Source of the DNA: Oscillospiraceae bacterium
GTDB lineage: Bacteria; Bacillota; Clostridia; UBA1381; UBA9506
Length of the DNA stretch: 57,321 nucleotides
NCBI GenBank assembly: GCA_015068865.1
Contig: SVJT01000002.1
Location: 1 to 57,321, forward strand
Direction of reading: 5' to 3'
Made by a program: the position numbers and the translations under genes. Positions 1 through 10,344 of the stretch are shown here, piece after piece (the first letter of the stretch is position 1; each line of letters begins with the position of its first letter). The notes beneath the pieces were generated by a model. It made no database searches and was not told the origin of the DNA. It was given only the letters and a program-made list of their open reading frames with translations.

Positions 1-356
1 GTATATCTCCTTAACTGCGATTTTACTCTTGCAACAAGCTCCGAAGGATTAAACGGCTTTGTTACATAATCATCAGCTCCTGCAGTAAGACCGAGTATTT
101 TATCTGCATCTTCTGATTTTGCAGACAATAAAATGACGGGGATATTCCTCGATTCTCTGAGTTTCATCAGAGTTTTGATTCCATCAAGCTTTGGCATCAT
201 AATATCAAGAATCATCAGATGAACTTGCGTTTGTGACAGAATATCAAGTGCTTCAATTCCATCATAGGCTTTTAGAACTTTATAACCTTCACCTGACAGA
301 AATATGCTGATACTATCGACTATCTCTCTGTCATCGTCCACAACCAATATCTTCAT
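1..356 (-). CDS. Response regulator receiver domain protein (N-terminal part; runs off the window edge)
   Basis: Reverse-strand translation MKILVVDDDREIVDSISIFLSGEGYKVLKAYDGIEAL...LMILDIMMPKLDG...VILLSAKSED...GADDYVTKPFNPSELVARVKSQLRRY; receiver DD, D and K motifs. Not in the ORF track because it is truncated. Confidence 0.9.
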   Translation of the reverse strand, partial: MKILVVDDDREIVDSISIFLSGEGYKVLKAYDGIEALDILSQTQVHLMILDIMMPKLDGIKTLMKLRESRNIPVILLSAKSEDADKILGLTAGADDYVTKPFNPSELVARVKSQLRRY

Positions 357-501
357 AATCTTTCACCTCCGGTTACATCATACAATATAATTCTTAATAT
401 TTGGCAATGAAATTTCTTAAGATTTCTTAATAATTAGATCGTTTTTCAACATTACAAAAAACCGAATGACCTAGATTGTCATCTAAATCATTCGGTTTCT
501 A

Positions 502-578
502 TGGTGGGCCTTCAGGGACTCGAACCCCGGACCGACCGGTTATGAGCCGGTTGCTCTAACCAACTGAGCTAAAGGCCC
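502..578 (-). tRNA. tRNA with CAU anticodon, likely tRNA-Ile2 (lysidine type) rather than Met
   Basis: Cloverleaf GGGCCTTTAGCTCAGTTGGTTAGAGCAACCGGCTCATAACCGG...GGTTCGAGTCCCTGAAGGCCCACCA with encoded CCA; anticodon arm GGCTCATAACCG resembles Firmicute tRNA-Ile2. Confidence 0.9.
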
Positions 579-594
579 TTATATTTACTAAAAT

Positions 595-623
595 ATTTTA
601 CCAAAATAACATCCCATTGTCAA
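595..623 (-). promoter_or_regulatory. Sigma-A-like promoter of the tRNA at 502-578
   Basis: Minus strand TTGACA (618-623), 17-bp spacer, TAAAAT (595-600). Confidence 0.7.
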
Positions 624-695
624 TAGTTTTTTCTTGACTTTATCAGCTTTTTCGTTTACAATAATTTATATATGTTTTTTGGGTAGGTGATTACG

Positions 696-2057
696 ATGGA
701 AAATCCGGCAGTATTAAAAGACTCTTTAGAAACTTTGCAGAAAGTTGTATTAGAAAACTCGCAAATTTCATCTGATACTTTTAATAAATATAAAGATAAA
801 GTTAAACGCGGTTTGCGTAACAACGACGGTACCGGTGTTTTAGCCGGTTTAACCGGTATCGGTAACGTTCACGGTTATGTGGTTTCTGAAGATGAAAAGG
901 TTGCCGATGACGGTCGGTTATCATATCGTGGCATTGACGTTGCCGAAATTGTAGCAAATTGCGCCAAGGAAAAGCGTTTTGGCTATGAAGAAGTTTGCTA
1001 CCTCATTTTATTTGGTAAACTGCCTAACCGCACTGAATTGGATTCTTTTAATGAATTGTTGGCACAATTGCGTCCGGTTCCTTATGATTTCCGCGAAGAT
1101 GTTATTATGCGTTGTCCCAGTCCGAATATTATGAACAAGCTGGCTCGTGCTGTTTTGACTATGTATTCTTATGACGACGCAGCAGATGATACAAGTCTTA
1201 CAAATTTAATCAGTCAATCTATGCTTTTGGTTGCCCGTGTGCCGACCCTGGTAGCTTATGCCTATCAGGCAAAACTCCATTATTACGACGGAAAAAGTTT
1301 GTACATTCACAACCCGCAGCCGGAACTTTCTACAGCAGAAAACTTTTTGTATATGATTCGAAATGACAATCAGTATACCCGCTTAGAAGCTGAAATTTTA
1401 GACCTTGCCTTAATGCTCCATGCAGAGCATGGCGGCGGTAATAACTCTGCTTTTACCACTCGTGTGGTTTCCTCTTCGGGTAGCGATACGTATTCAGCCA
1501 TTTCTTCTGCTATCGGTTCTTTGAAAGGTCCTCGTCACGGTGGTGCCAATCAAAAAACCATGGGCATGATTGAAGACTTCAAGGCAAACATTGAAGATAT
1601 TACTGATGCTGATCAGGTTGCGGCTTACATTGAAAAAACACTGCGCAAGGAAACCTACGATCACTCCGGTCTGGTCTATGGTATGGGACATGCTATTTAT
1701 ACCCGTTCTGACCCTCGTGCTGTTATGCTGAAGAAAAAAGCCGCCGAACTTGCCAAGGTAACCGGCAACGAAAAGGAATTCGGCCTGTACTGTATGATTG
1801 AAGAGTTAACACCGGATATCTTCCATCGTATGCGCGGTCCTAAGGATATGTGTGCTAATGTGGATTTATATTCCGGCTTCGTGTATAAAATGTTGAACAT
1901 TCCCCCTGAATTATATACACCTATGTTTGCCATTGCCCGTATGCCCGGTTGGTGTGCACACCGCATGGAAGAAGTTCTTTACGGAAGCCGTATTATCCGT
2001 CCGGCATATAAGAGCGTTTCTAAAACCAAAGAATATATACCCATTGAAGAACGATAA
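696..2057 (+). CDS. Citrate synthase
   Basis: ORF with citrate synthase motifs (GLAGVTAIG-like GVLAGLTGIGNVHGY, LMLHAEHGGGNNSAFTTRVVSSSGSD, SAIGSLKGPRHGGANQ, GMGHAIYTRSDPR). Start moved to the ATG at 696, downstream of a GGTAGGTG SD-like sequence; the ORF track uses GTG at 687. Confidence 0.95.
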   Translation: MENPAVLKDSLETLQKVVLENSQISSDTFNKYKDKVKRGLRNNDGTGVLAGLTGIGNVHGYVVSEDEKVADDGRLSYRGIDVAEIVANCAKEKRFGYEEVCYLILFGKLPNRTELDSFNELLAQLRPVPYDFREDVIMRCPSPNIMNKLARAVLTMYSYDDAADDTSLTNLISQSMLLVARVPTLVAYAYQAKLHYYDGKSLYIHNPQPELSTAENFLYMIRNDNQYTRLEAEILDLALMLHAEHGGGNNSAFTTRVVSSSGSDTYSAISSAIGSLKGPRHGGANQKTMGMIEDFKANIEDITDADQVAAYIEKTLRKETYDHSGLVYGMGHAIYTRSDPRAVMLKKKAAELAKVTGNEKEFGLYCMIEELTPDIFHRMRGPKDMCANVDLYSGFVYKMLNIPPELYTPMFAIARMPGWCAHRMEEVLYGSRIIRPAYKSVSKTKEYIPIEER

Positions 2058-2097
2058 AAACCGTTAAAAAGCGGATGTAAAAAAGTCCAGACCGCAA

Positions 2098-2136
2098 AAA
2101 AGGAGATGTAAAAAATTTTTTACATCTCCTTTTTTA
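2098..2136. terminator. Bidirectional intrinsic terminator
   Basis: aaaaaaggagatgtaaaaaattttttacatctcctttttta, between convergent genes. Confidence 0.8.
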
Positions 2137-2143
2137 TATTTAA

Positions 2144-2491
2144 TCAAAATGCTTTTCCGCAACCGGGACAAAATGCAGAATCAGATGTACAGGCAACACC
2201 ACAATGAGGACAATACTTTTTCTCCGATAATCCTGTAGCCATTTCTTCCTGCTTTGCTAATGTTGTACGCAACTGATCTATTGCCACCAGTGCCTGCTCA
2301 ATTTCTTCACTTAACTCTTCATTCCCGCGTGCTGCCCGATAGGTCAACTCACCCAACCGCATATAATACGTTTTAAGCGTATTCTTTGTATCGGAAGATG
2401 CTATTTTAATCTTCGTTTTTTCTACCATTTTCCCTGTTTGTTTAACAGCTGTATCCATTGCCTGTTTAACAGAATCTAAAAAACTGTCCAT
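2144..2491 (-). CDS. Zinc-ribbon domain protein with N-terminal helical region
   Basis: C-terminal KKYCPHCGVACTSDSAFCPGCGKAF double CxxC ribbon; start set at ATG 2491 (MDSFLDSVKQ) after an AGGAGG-like SD. Confidence 0.8.
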   Translation of the reverse strand: MDSFLDSVKQAMDTAVKQTGKMVEKTKIKIASSDTKNTLKTYYMRLGELTYRAARGNEELSEEIEQALVAIDQLRTTLAKQEEMATGLSEKKYCPHCGVACTSDSAFCPGCGKAF

Positions 2492-2616
2492 AACAAAAGC
2501 CTCCTTTTCTTCACAAACCAAAAAACATTTATGCATATTTAATTATATTTTACCATACTTTAAAATATTCGTCAATATATCGCCTTAAGAAATATTATGT
2601 CCGCAATAAAAAATAA

Positions 2617-2691
2617 CCAATTTTTTTGGATTCTTATTGACAAAAGTCCAAATATGTTGTATTATTAATATGAAAATCCAAAAAGATTGGA
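2617..2691 (+). promoter_or_regulatory. Promoter with two candidate operator palindromes upstream of the XRE regulator
   Basis: TTGACA 2637-2642, 17-bp spacer, TATTAT 2660-2665; CCAATTTTTTTGG 2617-2629 and TCCAAAAAGATTGGA 2677-2691. Confidence 0.65.
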
Positions 2692-2698
2692 GAATCCT

Positions 2699-3088
2699 AT
2701 GTATACAACATCTGATACTTCATTTCCTTCAAAATTAAAAGCCTTACGAATCACACACGGAAAATCCCAGGAAGCATTGGCAAAAGAATTAGGTATTTCG
2801 CGAAGTTGTCTGGCAAATTACGAAACCGGCAACCGTCAGCCTGACCAAGAAACACTAATCCGCATTGCTGATATTTTCAATGTTTTAACGGACTATTTAG
2901 TTGACCGTACTGATTTTAGAAATTTTGACCTCACACGTTCTGAAATGGATGAATTAATACAAATCAAAAATAAACTAAATATTTATAATGACTTTTTAGA
3001 TTTGTCCTCTATGGACATTGAAGGTCGTATTGCCGTCATTCAATTTTATAACCACATTAACAGGATCGTGAAAAATGAGGAACAGTGA
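2699..3088 (+). CDS. XRE-family HTH transcriptional regulator
   Basis: SKLKALRITHGKSQEALAKELGISRSCLANYETGNRQPDQETLIRIADIFNVLTDYLV; ATG 2699 preceded by GGAG. Confidence 0.9.
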   Translation: MYTTSDTSFPSKLKALRITHGKSQEALAKELGISRSCLANYETGNRQPDQETLIRIADIFNVLTDYLVDRTDFRNFDLTRSEMDELIQIKNKLNIYNDFLDLSSMDIEGRIAVIQFYNHINRIVKNEEQ

Positions 3089-3145
3089 TGCAAGTGATGA
3101 TTTTTTAGACATAAAAAATCGGAACAAGCATTACTTGTTCCGACG

Positions 3146-3222
<77 letters not shown>

Positions 3223-3300
3223 ATATGCCGGATCAACATCCGGCAATTCATTATTTTACCACAAACATGCTTAAAAAGCAAGCATTTCCCATTGTTCAAA

Positions 3301-4281
3301 CTAATTCTTTTTTCTGTAATCCAAAGCCAACCAATCGCCACTTTGAGCAACATTCAGCTTGTGGAGCGGTTCCCCATCATAGGTGGCCTGCACCTCGTCA
3401 CCACGGTCGGTAATGATACCGGACGTAATGTAAACACCATCCTCTTTCAGCAGCGGTGCAATTTTTGGTGCCAGCGCAATGATAACATCTGCCACAATGT
3501 TCGCCAGGATAATGTCATATTTTCTATCCGAAAGGCTCTGCAACAGTGCCTCATCCTCTAACACATTGCCGGCAAATACACGATAACGGTCATCTTCAAT
3601 GCCGTTTCTCTGTGCATTTTCGCGAGCAATACGGGCAGCATTGGGGTCAATATCCACCGCCGTTGCAGATTTTGCTCCCAAAAGCAGAGCAATGGCAGAT
3701 AAAATGCCGCTGCCACACCCTAAATCAAGGATTTCCATCCCCGGCTGAATATATTTTTCCAAACGCTCTAAACATAATTTAGTGGTGTGATGAGAACCGG
3801 TGCCGAAGCTCATCCCCGGATTAATTACAAACACCGTTCTGTCTGTTTCTTCTTCCAGCGTTTCCCATTCCGGCAGCACCAGAATTTTTTCGCCAATGGA
3901 CAGTGGCTTAAAATACTGCTTCCAGTTGTTAGCCCAGTCTTCTTCATCCACATCAGAAAGCTCAAAACGCAAACTTCCAAACAAACCCTCTGAATCCATT
4001 TCCTTCAGTTCTGCAATGGTTCGTTTAGCTTCTGTCAGCATTTCATGACCGGCACGATCATTGGTTACATAAATTTTAATATTGGTTTCACAGGATTTTT
4101 CCTTTAAAAGCTCCTCATCCACATAGTCCCATGCGGAGCGGTTTTCTTCTAAAAAGGTTTTAAAATCTGCTTCATCTTCAATTTCAAGACCTGTAATCCC
4201 CAACTGATACAATCGACCGCTAACAGGCTCAATTCCCTCAGATGTTGTATAGATTACAGCCTGAATCCAACTCTGTCCCAT
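3301..4281 (-). CDS. prmA: Ribosomal protein L11 methyltransferase
   Basis: PGMSFGTGSHHTTKLCLERLEKY, ILDLGCGSGILSAIALLLGAKSATAVDIDPNA, DIILANIVADVI. Confidence 0.95.
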   Translation of the reverse strand: MGQSWIQAVIYTTSEGIEPVSGRLYQLGITGLEIEDEADFKTFLEENRSAWDYVDEELLKEKSCETNIKIYVTNDRAGHEMLTEAKRTIAELKEMDSEGLFGSLRFELSDVDEEDWANNWKQYFKPLSIGEKILVLPEWETLEEETDRTVFVINPGMSFGTGSHHTTKLCLERLEKYIQPGMEILDLGCGSGILSAIALLLGAKSATAVDIDPNAARIARENAQRNGIEDDRYRVFAGNVLEDEALLQSLSDRKYDIILANIVADVIIALAPKIAPLLKEDGVYITSGIITDRGDEVQATYDGEPLHKLNVAQSGDWLALDYRKKN

Positions 4282-4293
4282 AATAACTCCCTC

Positions 4294-5796
4294 TTATGAA
4301 AGGTTCAGCATATGGCTGACCACATCATACATTTCTGTTTTATCACAAGTGGTTGTAAAAATAATCGGTTTTGTCCGCAAATCTGCCAACGATGTCGGAA
4401 TGGTGAGTTCGCCTTTTTCTGCCAGTGTCTCCAGCAAAGCAAAATCGTCAAGACCGTCAGCCGCACCGTCGCCGGCAATGGCATTCAGCACATTATCGCT
4501 GAATTTAAAGGGGCTGGCTGTAGAAACAATAACGGTTTTGGTTTCATCACCTGTTTCCGCACGATAGGCATCATATACACATTTTGCCACAGCCGTGTGC
4601 GTATCAATCACATAGCCGTTTTCTTTATGCACGGCACGAATGGTTAAGAGAGTTTCCTCATCATTGCAGCAACCGCCGTAGAATACTTCCTTAATCTTTG
4701 CCTTGGTTACTTCCGGCACTTCATATCTGCCGGTTTCAGCAAGCTCTTTCATCCATTCCGCAACACGCACATCATCACAACCGGTAATATGATATAAAAA
4801 CCGTTCCAGATTGCTGGAAATCAAAATATCCATAGAAGGAGAACTGGTTGTTTTAAAGGGGCGGTTTTTATCATACACACCGGTACGAATAAAGTCTGTC
4901 AATACATTATTTTCATTAGATGCACAGATCAGTTTACCGATGGGCAGACCCATTTCTTTTGCATAATATGCCGCTAAAATATTACCAAAGTTACCGGTTG
5001 GCACAACAAAGTTAACCAAATCCCCGACTTTGATTTCATCGTTTTTAACCAGGTTGGCATAAGCAGAAAAATAATATACAATCTGCGGTACCAAACGACC
5101 CCAGTTAATGGAGTTGGCACTGGACAGCATAAAATTATTCTGTTCCAGCACGCGAGCATATTCTTTATCGCCAAAAATCTTTTTCACTCCGCTTTGAGCA
5201 TCGTCAAAGTTGCCATATACAGCCGCCACGTCAACATTGTTACCCTCCTGGGTTGCCATCTGACGCTTTTGCATACTGGAAACGCCGTTTTCAGGATAAA
5301 AAACAATAATTCTTGTCCCATCAACATCCTTAAAGCCTTCCAGAGCCGCTTTCCCTGTATCACCGGATGTAGCAACCAAAATGACCACTTCTTTTGTTTC
5401 ACCGGTTTTCACCACCGACTTTTTCAAAAGATGAGGTAAAATCTGGAGTGCCATATCCTTAAAAGCACAGGTGGGACCGTGCCACAGTTCCAGGAAATAG
5501 ACATCCTTTGTCAATTTGTATAAGGGGGCAATTTCATCGGTTTCAAATTTAGCTTTATTATAAGCACTATGCGTACATTCAGAAAGTTCTTCGCCGGTAA
5601 AATCAGTTAGATAACCTTCCAGGATTTTAACGGCACGTTCTGTATAACTCATCTGTGCCAAGGTTTCAATTTCTTCTTTTGTAATCTGGGGAATGTCCTT
5701 GGGAACAAACAAACCGCCGTCCGGTGCCAGACCTGTTTTAATGGCAACAGCCGAGGATACGGAAAGAGATTTGTCCCTTGTACTTGTATAATCCAT
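4294..5796 (-). CDS. thrC: Threonine synthase
   Basis: MDYTSTRDKSLSVSSAVAIKTGLAPDGGLFVP, ELWHGPTCAFKDMALQILPHLL, VATSGDTGKAALEGF, VPTGNFGNILAAYYAKEMGLPI. Confidence 0.96.
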   Translation of the reverse strand: MDYTSTRDKSLSVSSAVAIKTGLAPDGGLFVPKDIPQITKEEIETLAQMSYTERAVKILEGYLTDFTGEELSECTHSAYNKAKFETDEIAPLYKLTKDVYFLELWHGPTCAFKDMALQILPHLLKKSVVKTGETKEVVILVATSGDTGKAALEGFKDVDGTRIIVFYPENGVSSMQKRQMATQEGNNVDVAAVYGNFDDAQSGVKKIFGDKEYARVLEQNNFMLSSANSINWGRLVPQIVYYFSAYANLVKNDEIKVGDLVNFVVPTGNFGNILAAYYAKEMGLPIGKLICASNENNVLTDFIRTGVYDKNRPFKTTSSPSMDILISSNLERFLYHITGCDDVRVAEWMKELAETGRYEVPEVTKAKIKEVFYGGCCNDEETLLTIRAVHKENGYVIDTHTAVAKCVYDAYRAETGDETKTVIVSTASPFKFSDNVLNAIAGDGAADGLDDFALLETLAEKGELTIPTSLADLRTKPIIFTTTCDKTEMYDVVSHMLNLS

Positions 5797-5808
5797 TATT
5801 GTTCCTCC

Positions 5809-7161
5809 TCATTGAAGACGTGCTTCTAAGGCAGCCTTTTCATTTTCGTAACCGGGCTTGCCCAAAAGCGCAAACATATTCTTTTTGTAAGCTTCCACAC
5901 CGGGCTGGTTAAAGGGATTGACAGCCAGCAGATAACCGCTGATGCCGCAAGCCTTTTCAAAGAAATAAACCAGCTTACCGAAATTATATTCATTAAGGGC
6001 AGGAATGTTAATAATCAGATTGGGAACGCCACCGTCGTTATGTGCCAGAACAGTACCTAAAAATGCCTTTTCATTTACATGAGAAACGGTTTTGCCGGCT
6101 AAGAAGTTCAAACCGTCCACATTGTCACCGTCTTCTTTAATGGTCACATCAGCGGTGGGGCTTTCTACATGGAGAACAGTTTCAAAAATGTTTCTCAAGC
6201 CATCCTGAATGTACTGACCCATAGAGTGCAGGTCTGTTGAAAAATCAACTGCGGCCGGGAAAATACCCTTCTGATCTTTGCCTTCACTTTCGCCGTAAAG
6301 CTGCTTCCACCATTCGGCAAAATAATGGAGCTTAGGCTCATAATTCACCATAATTTCAATGGTTTTGCTCTTTCTATATAAAATATTACGCAAAGCAGCA
6401 TACTGATAGCAGATATTGCTACCTAAATCAGCATTGCTATATTCTTTATAAGCATCCTGAGCGCCCTGCATAATGGCATCCAAATCTGCTCCGCAAACGG
6501 CGATGGGCAGTAAGCCAACAGCACTCAGTACAGAATAACGTCCACCAATATCATCAGCAATCACAAAGGTTTCATAACCTTCTTTATCGGAAAGCTGTTT
6601 TAAAGCGCCTCTTGCTTTATCGGTGGTTACGAAGATGCGGTCCTTTGCACCTTCTTTACCGTATTTCTGTTCGACCAGTTCCTTAAATACACGGAACGCA
6701 ATCGCAGGTTCTGTTGTGGTACCTGATTTGGAAATAACATTTAAGCAAATATCCTTATCTTTAACCAGATTGTATAAATCCGCCAGGTAAGTAGAGCTGA
6801 TGGAATTACCGGCAAAGAAAATCTGCGGTGTTTTTCTGTCTTCAGCCGCCTGCAGATTATAAAAACTGTTGGTGAACAGATCGATCGCAGCTTTTGCACC
6901 TAAATAAGAACCGCCAATACCGATAACAATCAAAACATCGGCGGTATTTCTGATTTTTTCTGCCGCTTTTTTAATCCGTGCATATTCTTCCTTATCATAA
7001 TCGTTGGGCAGATTCACCCAGCCTAAAAAATCATTGCCTGCACCGGTTTTTTCCGTCAGTTTCTGATGGGCATCTTCAATTTGACCAGCCATATTGGCAA
7101 TTTCTTCTTCACTAATCCAAGCTGTTGCTTTGCTATAATCTAAAGTGATGTTCTTCATCAT
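5809..7161 (-). CDS. pgi: Glucose-6-phosphate isomerase
   Basis: [50 protein letters not shown]. Confidence 0.97.
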   Translation of the reverse strand: MMKNITLDYSKATAWISEEEIANMAGQIEDAHQKLTEKTGAGNDFLGWVNLPNDYDKEEYARIKKAAEKIRNTADVLIVIGIGGSYLGAKAAIDLFTNSFYNLQAAEDRKTPQIFFAGNSISSTYLADLYNLVKDKDICLNVISKSGTTTEPAIAFRVFKELVEQKYGKEGAKDRIFVTTDKARGALKQLSDKEGYETFVIADDIGGRYSVLSAVGLLPIAVCGADLDAIMQGAQDAYKEYSNADLGSNICYQYAALRNILYRKSKTIEIMVNYEPKLHYFAEWWKQLYGESEGKDQKGIFPAAVDFSTDLHSMGQYIQDGLRNIFETVLHVESPTADVTIKEDGDNVDGLNFLAGKTVSHVNEKAFLGTVLAHNDGGVPNLIINIPALNEYNFGKLVYFFEKACGISGYLLAVNPFNQPGVEAYKKNMFALLGKPGYENEKAALEARLQ

Positions 7162-7173
7162 AATCCTCCTATA

Positions 7174-8082
7174 TTAATCAACAATCAACTGACCGGTTAA
7201 GTCGCTGACATTTGCTATATTTTCCGTTTTCATATACTCTTTTAATTCATCGCGAATGCGAACACAGGCATAAGGATCCGTAAAGTTTGCAGTACCTACC
7301 TGAACTGCCGCACTGCCTGCCAGGAAGAACTCTACGGCATCGGTACCGCTTGAAATACCACCCATACCAATAATGGGCAATTTAACGGCATTATATACCT
7401 GATACACCATTCTGAGTGCTACCGGTTTCACGCAAGGACCGGACAAACCACCAATCACATTGGCAAGTATCGGACGTTTGGTTTTAATATCAATGGCCAT
7501 ACCCGTTAACGTATTAATCAAAGATAATGCGTCAGCACCGCCAGCTTCGGCTGCCTTAGCTGTTTCTGTAATATCTGCAACGTTGGGAGACAGCTTGACA
7601 ATCAAGGGTAATTTGGCATATTTTCGAACCGTGCTGGTAATTTCATAAACTGTCTGAGGGTTGGTGCCAAAGGCCGCACCGCCAGCTTTTACATTGGGGC
7701 AGGAAATATTCATCTCCAGCATATCCACATCAGAAGCTGACAGTTTTTCAGCCATCTCACAGTAATCCTCAAAGGTACTGCCTGCCATATTGGCAATAAT
7801 TTTACAGCTATACTGCCGAAGGAAGGGAATTTCCTTTTCAATAAAGGCATCCACACCGGGATTCTGCAAACCAACGCTGTTCAAAACACCGCCGGGTGTT
7901 TCCGTAATACGCGGTGGCGGATTACCGGCACGGGGTGCTTTGGTCAGACCTTTAACTGAAATGGCACCGACCTCATTCAAATCGTATAATTCTCCGTATT
8001 CATGTCCAAAACCAAAGGTGCCGGAAGCAGCAATAATCGGATTGTTCAGCTCTACTCCTGCAATTTTGACTTTCATATTCAT
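7174..8082 (-). CDS. pyrD: Dihydroorotate dehydrogenase, catalytic subunit (class 1B)
   Basis: NPIIAASGTFGFGHEYGEL, NPPPRITETPGGVLNSVGLQNPGVD, EMNISCPNVKAGG, IGMGGISSGTDAVEFFLAGSAAVQVGTANF; overlaps pyrK by one base. Confidence 0.96.
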   Translation of the reverse strand: MNMKVKIAGVELNNPIIAASGTFGFGHEYGELYDLNEVGAISVKGLTKAPRAGNPPPRITETPGGVLNSVGLQNPGVDAFIEKEIPFLRQYSCKIIANMAGSTFEDYCEMAEKLSASDVDMLEMNISCPNVKAGGAAFGTNPQTVYEITSTVRKYAKLPLIVKLSPNVADITETAKAAEAGGADALSLINTLTGMAIDIKTKRPILANVIGGLSGPCVKPVALRMVYQVYNAVKLPIIGMGGISSGTDAVEFFLAGSAAVQVGTANFTDPYACVRIRDELKEYMKTENIANVSDLTGQLIVD

Positions 8083-8858
8083 TACAGAACAACCTCCTCA
8101 GACCAGAATACCGGACCATTACGGCAAACACGTTTATATTTATCTGCACCCTCGTGATGGGTTTCACAACTACAGGTAAGGCAAGCACCAATACCGCAGC
8201 CCATCCGTTCTTCCAGAGAAATCTGACAAGGAATACCTGCCCCTTCTGCAAAGGCTTTTACGGCGCGGAGCATACCTTTGGGACCGCAGGCATAAATAAT
8301 ATCAAACTTCTTCTCTGCACAGTCTTTTTTCAGTTCCTCTAACGCGAATCCGGCAATACCGTAACTGCCATCGTCAGTTGTTATTGTTACCGAATCAGCA
8401 GCTTCATTAAATTCGGCTTCCAATGTGACTAAATCTTTATTGCGAAAACCAATATAAGCTGAAGCTCCTTTTAACTGTTTTGTCAGAAACAACATAGGGT
8501 ATACGCCGATACCACCGCCAACCACAGCAGGATGCTGATATGTATCATTGTCAATAGTAAAGCCGTTCCCAACCGGACCTAAAATATCCAGTTCACCGCT
8601 CTGTTGTTGCAGCGATTTTGTGCCACGTCCTTTTACCTCGTAAATGAAACGAACACAGCTACCCTGCACGTCACAAATACTGATAGGACGGCGCAGCGGC
8701 ATGGAGGTTGTATCTCCGCACTGAATATGCAAAAACTGACCGGGTTTAGCTTCTGCCGCAAGTTCTGCATTCTCGACCCAAGCCTCAACAATATTCGGTG
8801 CAATTTCCTTTTGACTTTTAAGGGTACACGTATATACCTGATAACCCATTGCATTCAC
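8082..8858 (-). CDS. pyrK: Dihydroorotate dehydrogenase electron-transfer subunit
   Basis: MPLRRPISICDV, GPVGNGFTI, GGGIGVYPMLFL, CGPKGMLRAV, EERMGCGIGACLTCSCET. Confidence 0.95.
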   Translation of the reverse strand: MNAMGYQVYTCTLKSQKEIAPNIVEAWVENAELAAEAKPGQFLHIQCGDTTSMPLRRPISICDVQGSCVRFIYEVKGRGTKSLQQQSGELDILGPVGNGFTIDNDTYQHPAVVGGGIGVYPMLFLTKQLKGASAYIGFRNKDLVTLEAEFNEAADSVTITTDDGSYGIAGFALEELKKDCAEKKFDIIYACGPKGMLRAVKAFAEGAGIPCQISLEERMGCGIGACLTCSCETHHEGADKYKRVCRNGPVFWSEEVVL

Positions 8859-8987
8859 CTTTTTCTATTTACACATATTTAATATTAATAAATACGCACA
8901 AAATTAGCATTATATAATATCATTACATTATATTATAGCAAAAACCAAAACATATTGCAAGGTTTTTCTGCTTATTCCGGCTAAACA

Positions 8988-9023
8988 TAAAAAAACGACG
9001 ATGCAAATTGCATCGTCGTTTTT
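8988..9023 (-). terminator. Intrinsic terminator of the ATPase gene
   Basis: aaaaaaacgacgatgcaaattgcatcgtcgttttttta immediately downstream of 9033. Confidence 0.85.
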
Positions 9024-9032
9024 TTATTCACA

Positions 9033-10145
9033 TTAGTTAATGATAACCATTTCAGTTTCTTTGTCAAACAGATGAATTCTGCTGCCATCGAGAACCAGTT
9101 TAATGTCATCACCGGGTTTTGCAGTTGTTCTGGGGTTAACTCTTGCGATGAAAGGTACACCTTCAATTGTTACATATAAATAGGTTTCAGCACCCATCAT
9201 TTCAGTAACGTCAACATGAGCATTAATTTCGCAAGCTGCAGAAACATTAGAAGTAGCAACGTCGTGAATATTTTCAGGACGAATACCCATCAGCACTTCT
9301 TTGCCGATGTACTCAGAGCCTTCTAAAGCCTTAGCTTTTTCTTCAGGTAATTTAATGGATGTTTCACCAAATGTTAACTGAAGACCACCGTCAGCAGCCT
9401 TTTCCAGAACTGCATCGATGAAGTTCATCGGCGGGCTACCAATGAAGCCTGCAACGAATACGTTAACGGGCTTTTCATACAGAACCTGGGGAGAATCGAT
9501 CTGCTGGATGAAACCATCCTTCATAACAACGATTCTGGTACCCATTGTCATAGCTTCTGTCTGGTCATGGGTTACATAGATAAAGGTTGTTTCCAGTCTC
9601 TGATGCAGTTTGCTGATTTCGGTTCTCATCTGACCTCTCAGTTTAGCATCCAAGTTAGAAAGCGGTTCGTCCATTAAGAACACTTTCGGTTCACGCACGA
9701 TAGCACGACCCAGCGCAACACGCTGTCTCTGACCACCGGAGAGAGCCTTCGGTTTTCTTTCGAGCAGATGTTCAATATCAAGAATTCTTGCTGCTTCCTG
9801 AACACGTTTTTTGATTTCAGCTTTCGGCATTTTTCTGAGTTTCAGACCGAATGCCATGTTATCAAATACGGTCATATGAGGATACAGAGCATAGTTCTGG
9901 AATACCATTGCAATGTCTCTATCCTTAGGAGCAACATCGTTTACCAATTTGTCTCCGATATACAGTTCACCATCGCTGATTTCTTCCAAACCGGCAATCA
10001 TTCTCAAAGTAGTAGATTTACCACAGCCGGAAGGACCAACTAAAACGATAAACTCTTTATCTTCAATATCTAATGTGAAGTCGCTTACAGCAGTTACTCC
10101 ACCGGCATACCGTTTGTAGATGCCTTTCAGATTCAAGCTTGCCAT
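9033..10145 (-). CDS. Carbohydrate ABC transporter ATP-binding protein (MsmX/UgpC/MalK family)
   Basis: GPSGCGKSTTLRMIAGLEEISDG, ALSGGQRQRVALGRAIVREPKVFLMDEPLSNLDAKLR, THDQTEAMTMG, C-terminal OB-like MGIRPENIHD. Confidence 0.95.
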   Translation of the reverse strand: MASLNLKGIYKRYAGGVTAVSDFTLDIEDKEFIVLVGPSGCGKSTTLRMIAGLEEISDGELYIGDKLVNDVAPKDRDIAMVFQNYALYPHMTVFDNMAFGLKLRKMPKAEIKKRVQEAARILDIEHLLERKPKALSGGQRQRVALGRAIVREPKVFLMDEPLSNLDAKLRGQMRTEISKLHQRLETTFIYVTHDQTEAMTMGTRIVVMKDGFIQQIDSPQVLYEKPVNVFVAGFIGSPPMNFIDAVLEKAADGGLQLTFGETSIKLPEEKAKALEGSEYIGKEVLMGIRPENIHDVATSNVSAACEINAHVDVTEMMGAETYLYVTIEGVPFIARVNPRTTAKPGDDIKLVLDGSRIHLFDKETEMVIIN

Positions 10146-10344
10146 TTTTTTACCTCCTCATGAATTACATATCCATTTTTCATTAATATGATACCACAAA
10201 ATTATGTAAATTGTTAGACTATTTTTAACCAAAATTTTAAAAAATTATTTAGTAACATTGCATAATGATGCCTAAAATTGCGTTTTTTACTGAAAAAATA
10301 GCCAAAAATTACGATTTGTCATTCGTTAATTTGTCTGTACCGAA

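Noticed and set aside
5184-5439. Overlapping ORFs on both strands inside thrC
   Set aside because: Alternate-frame/antisense ORFs within a well-supported enzyme gene; no independent start signals.
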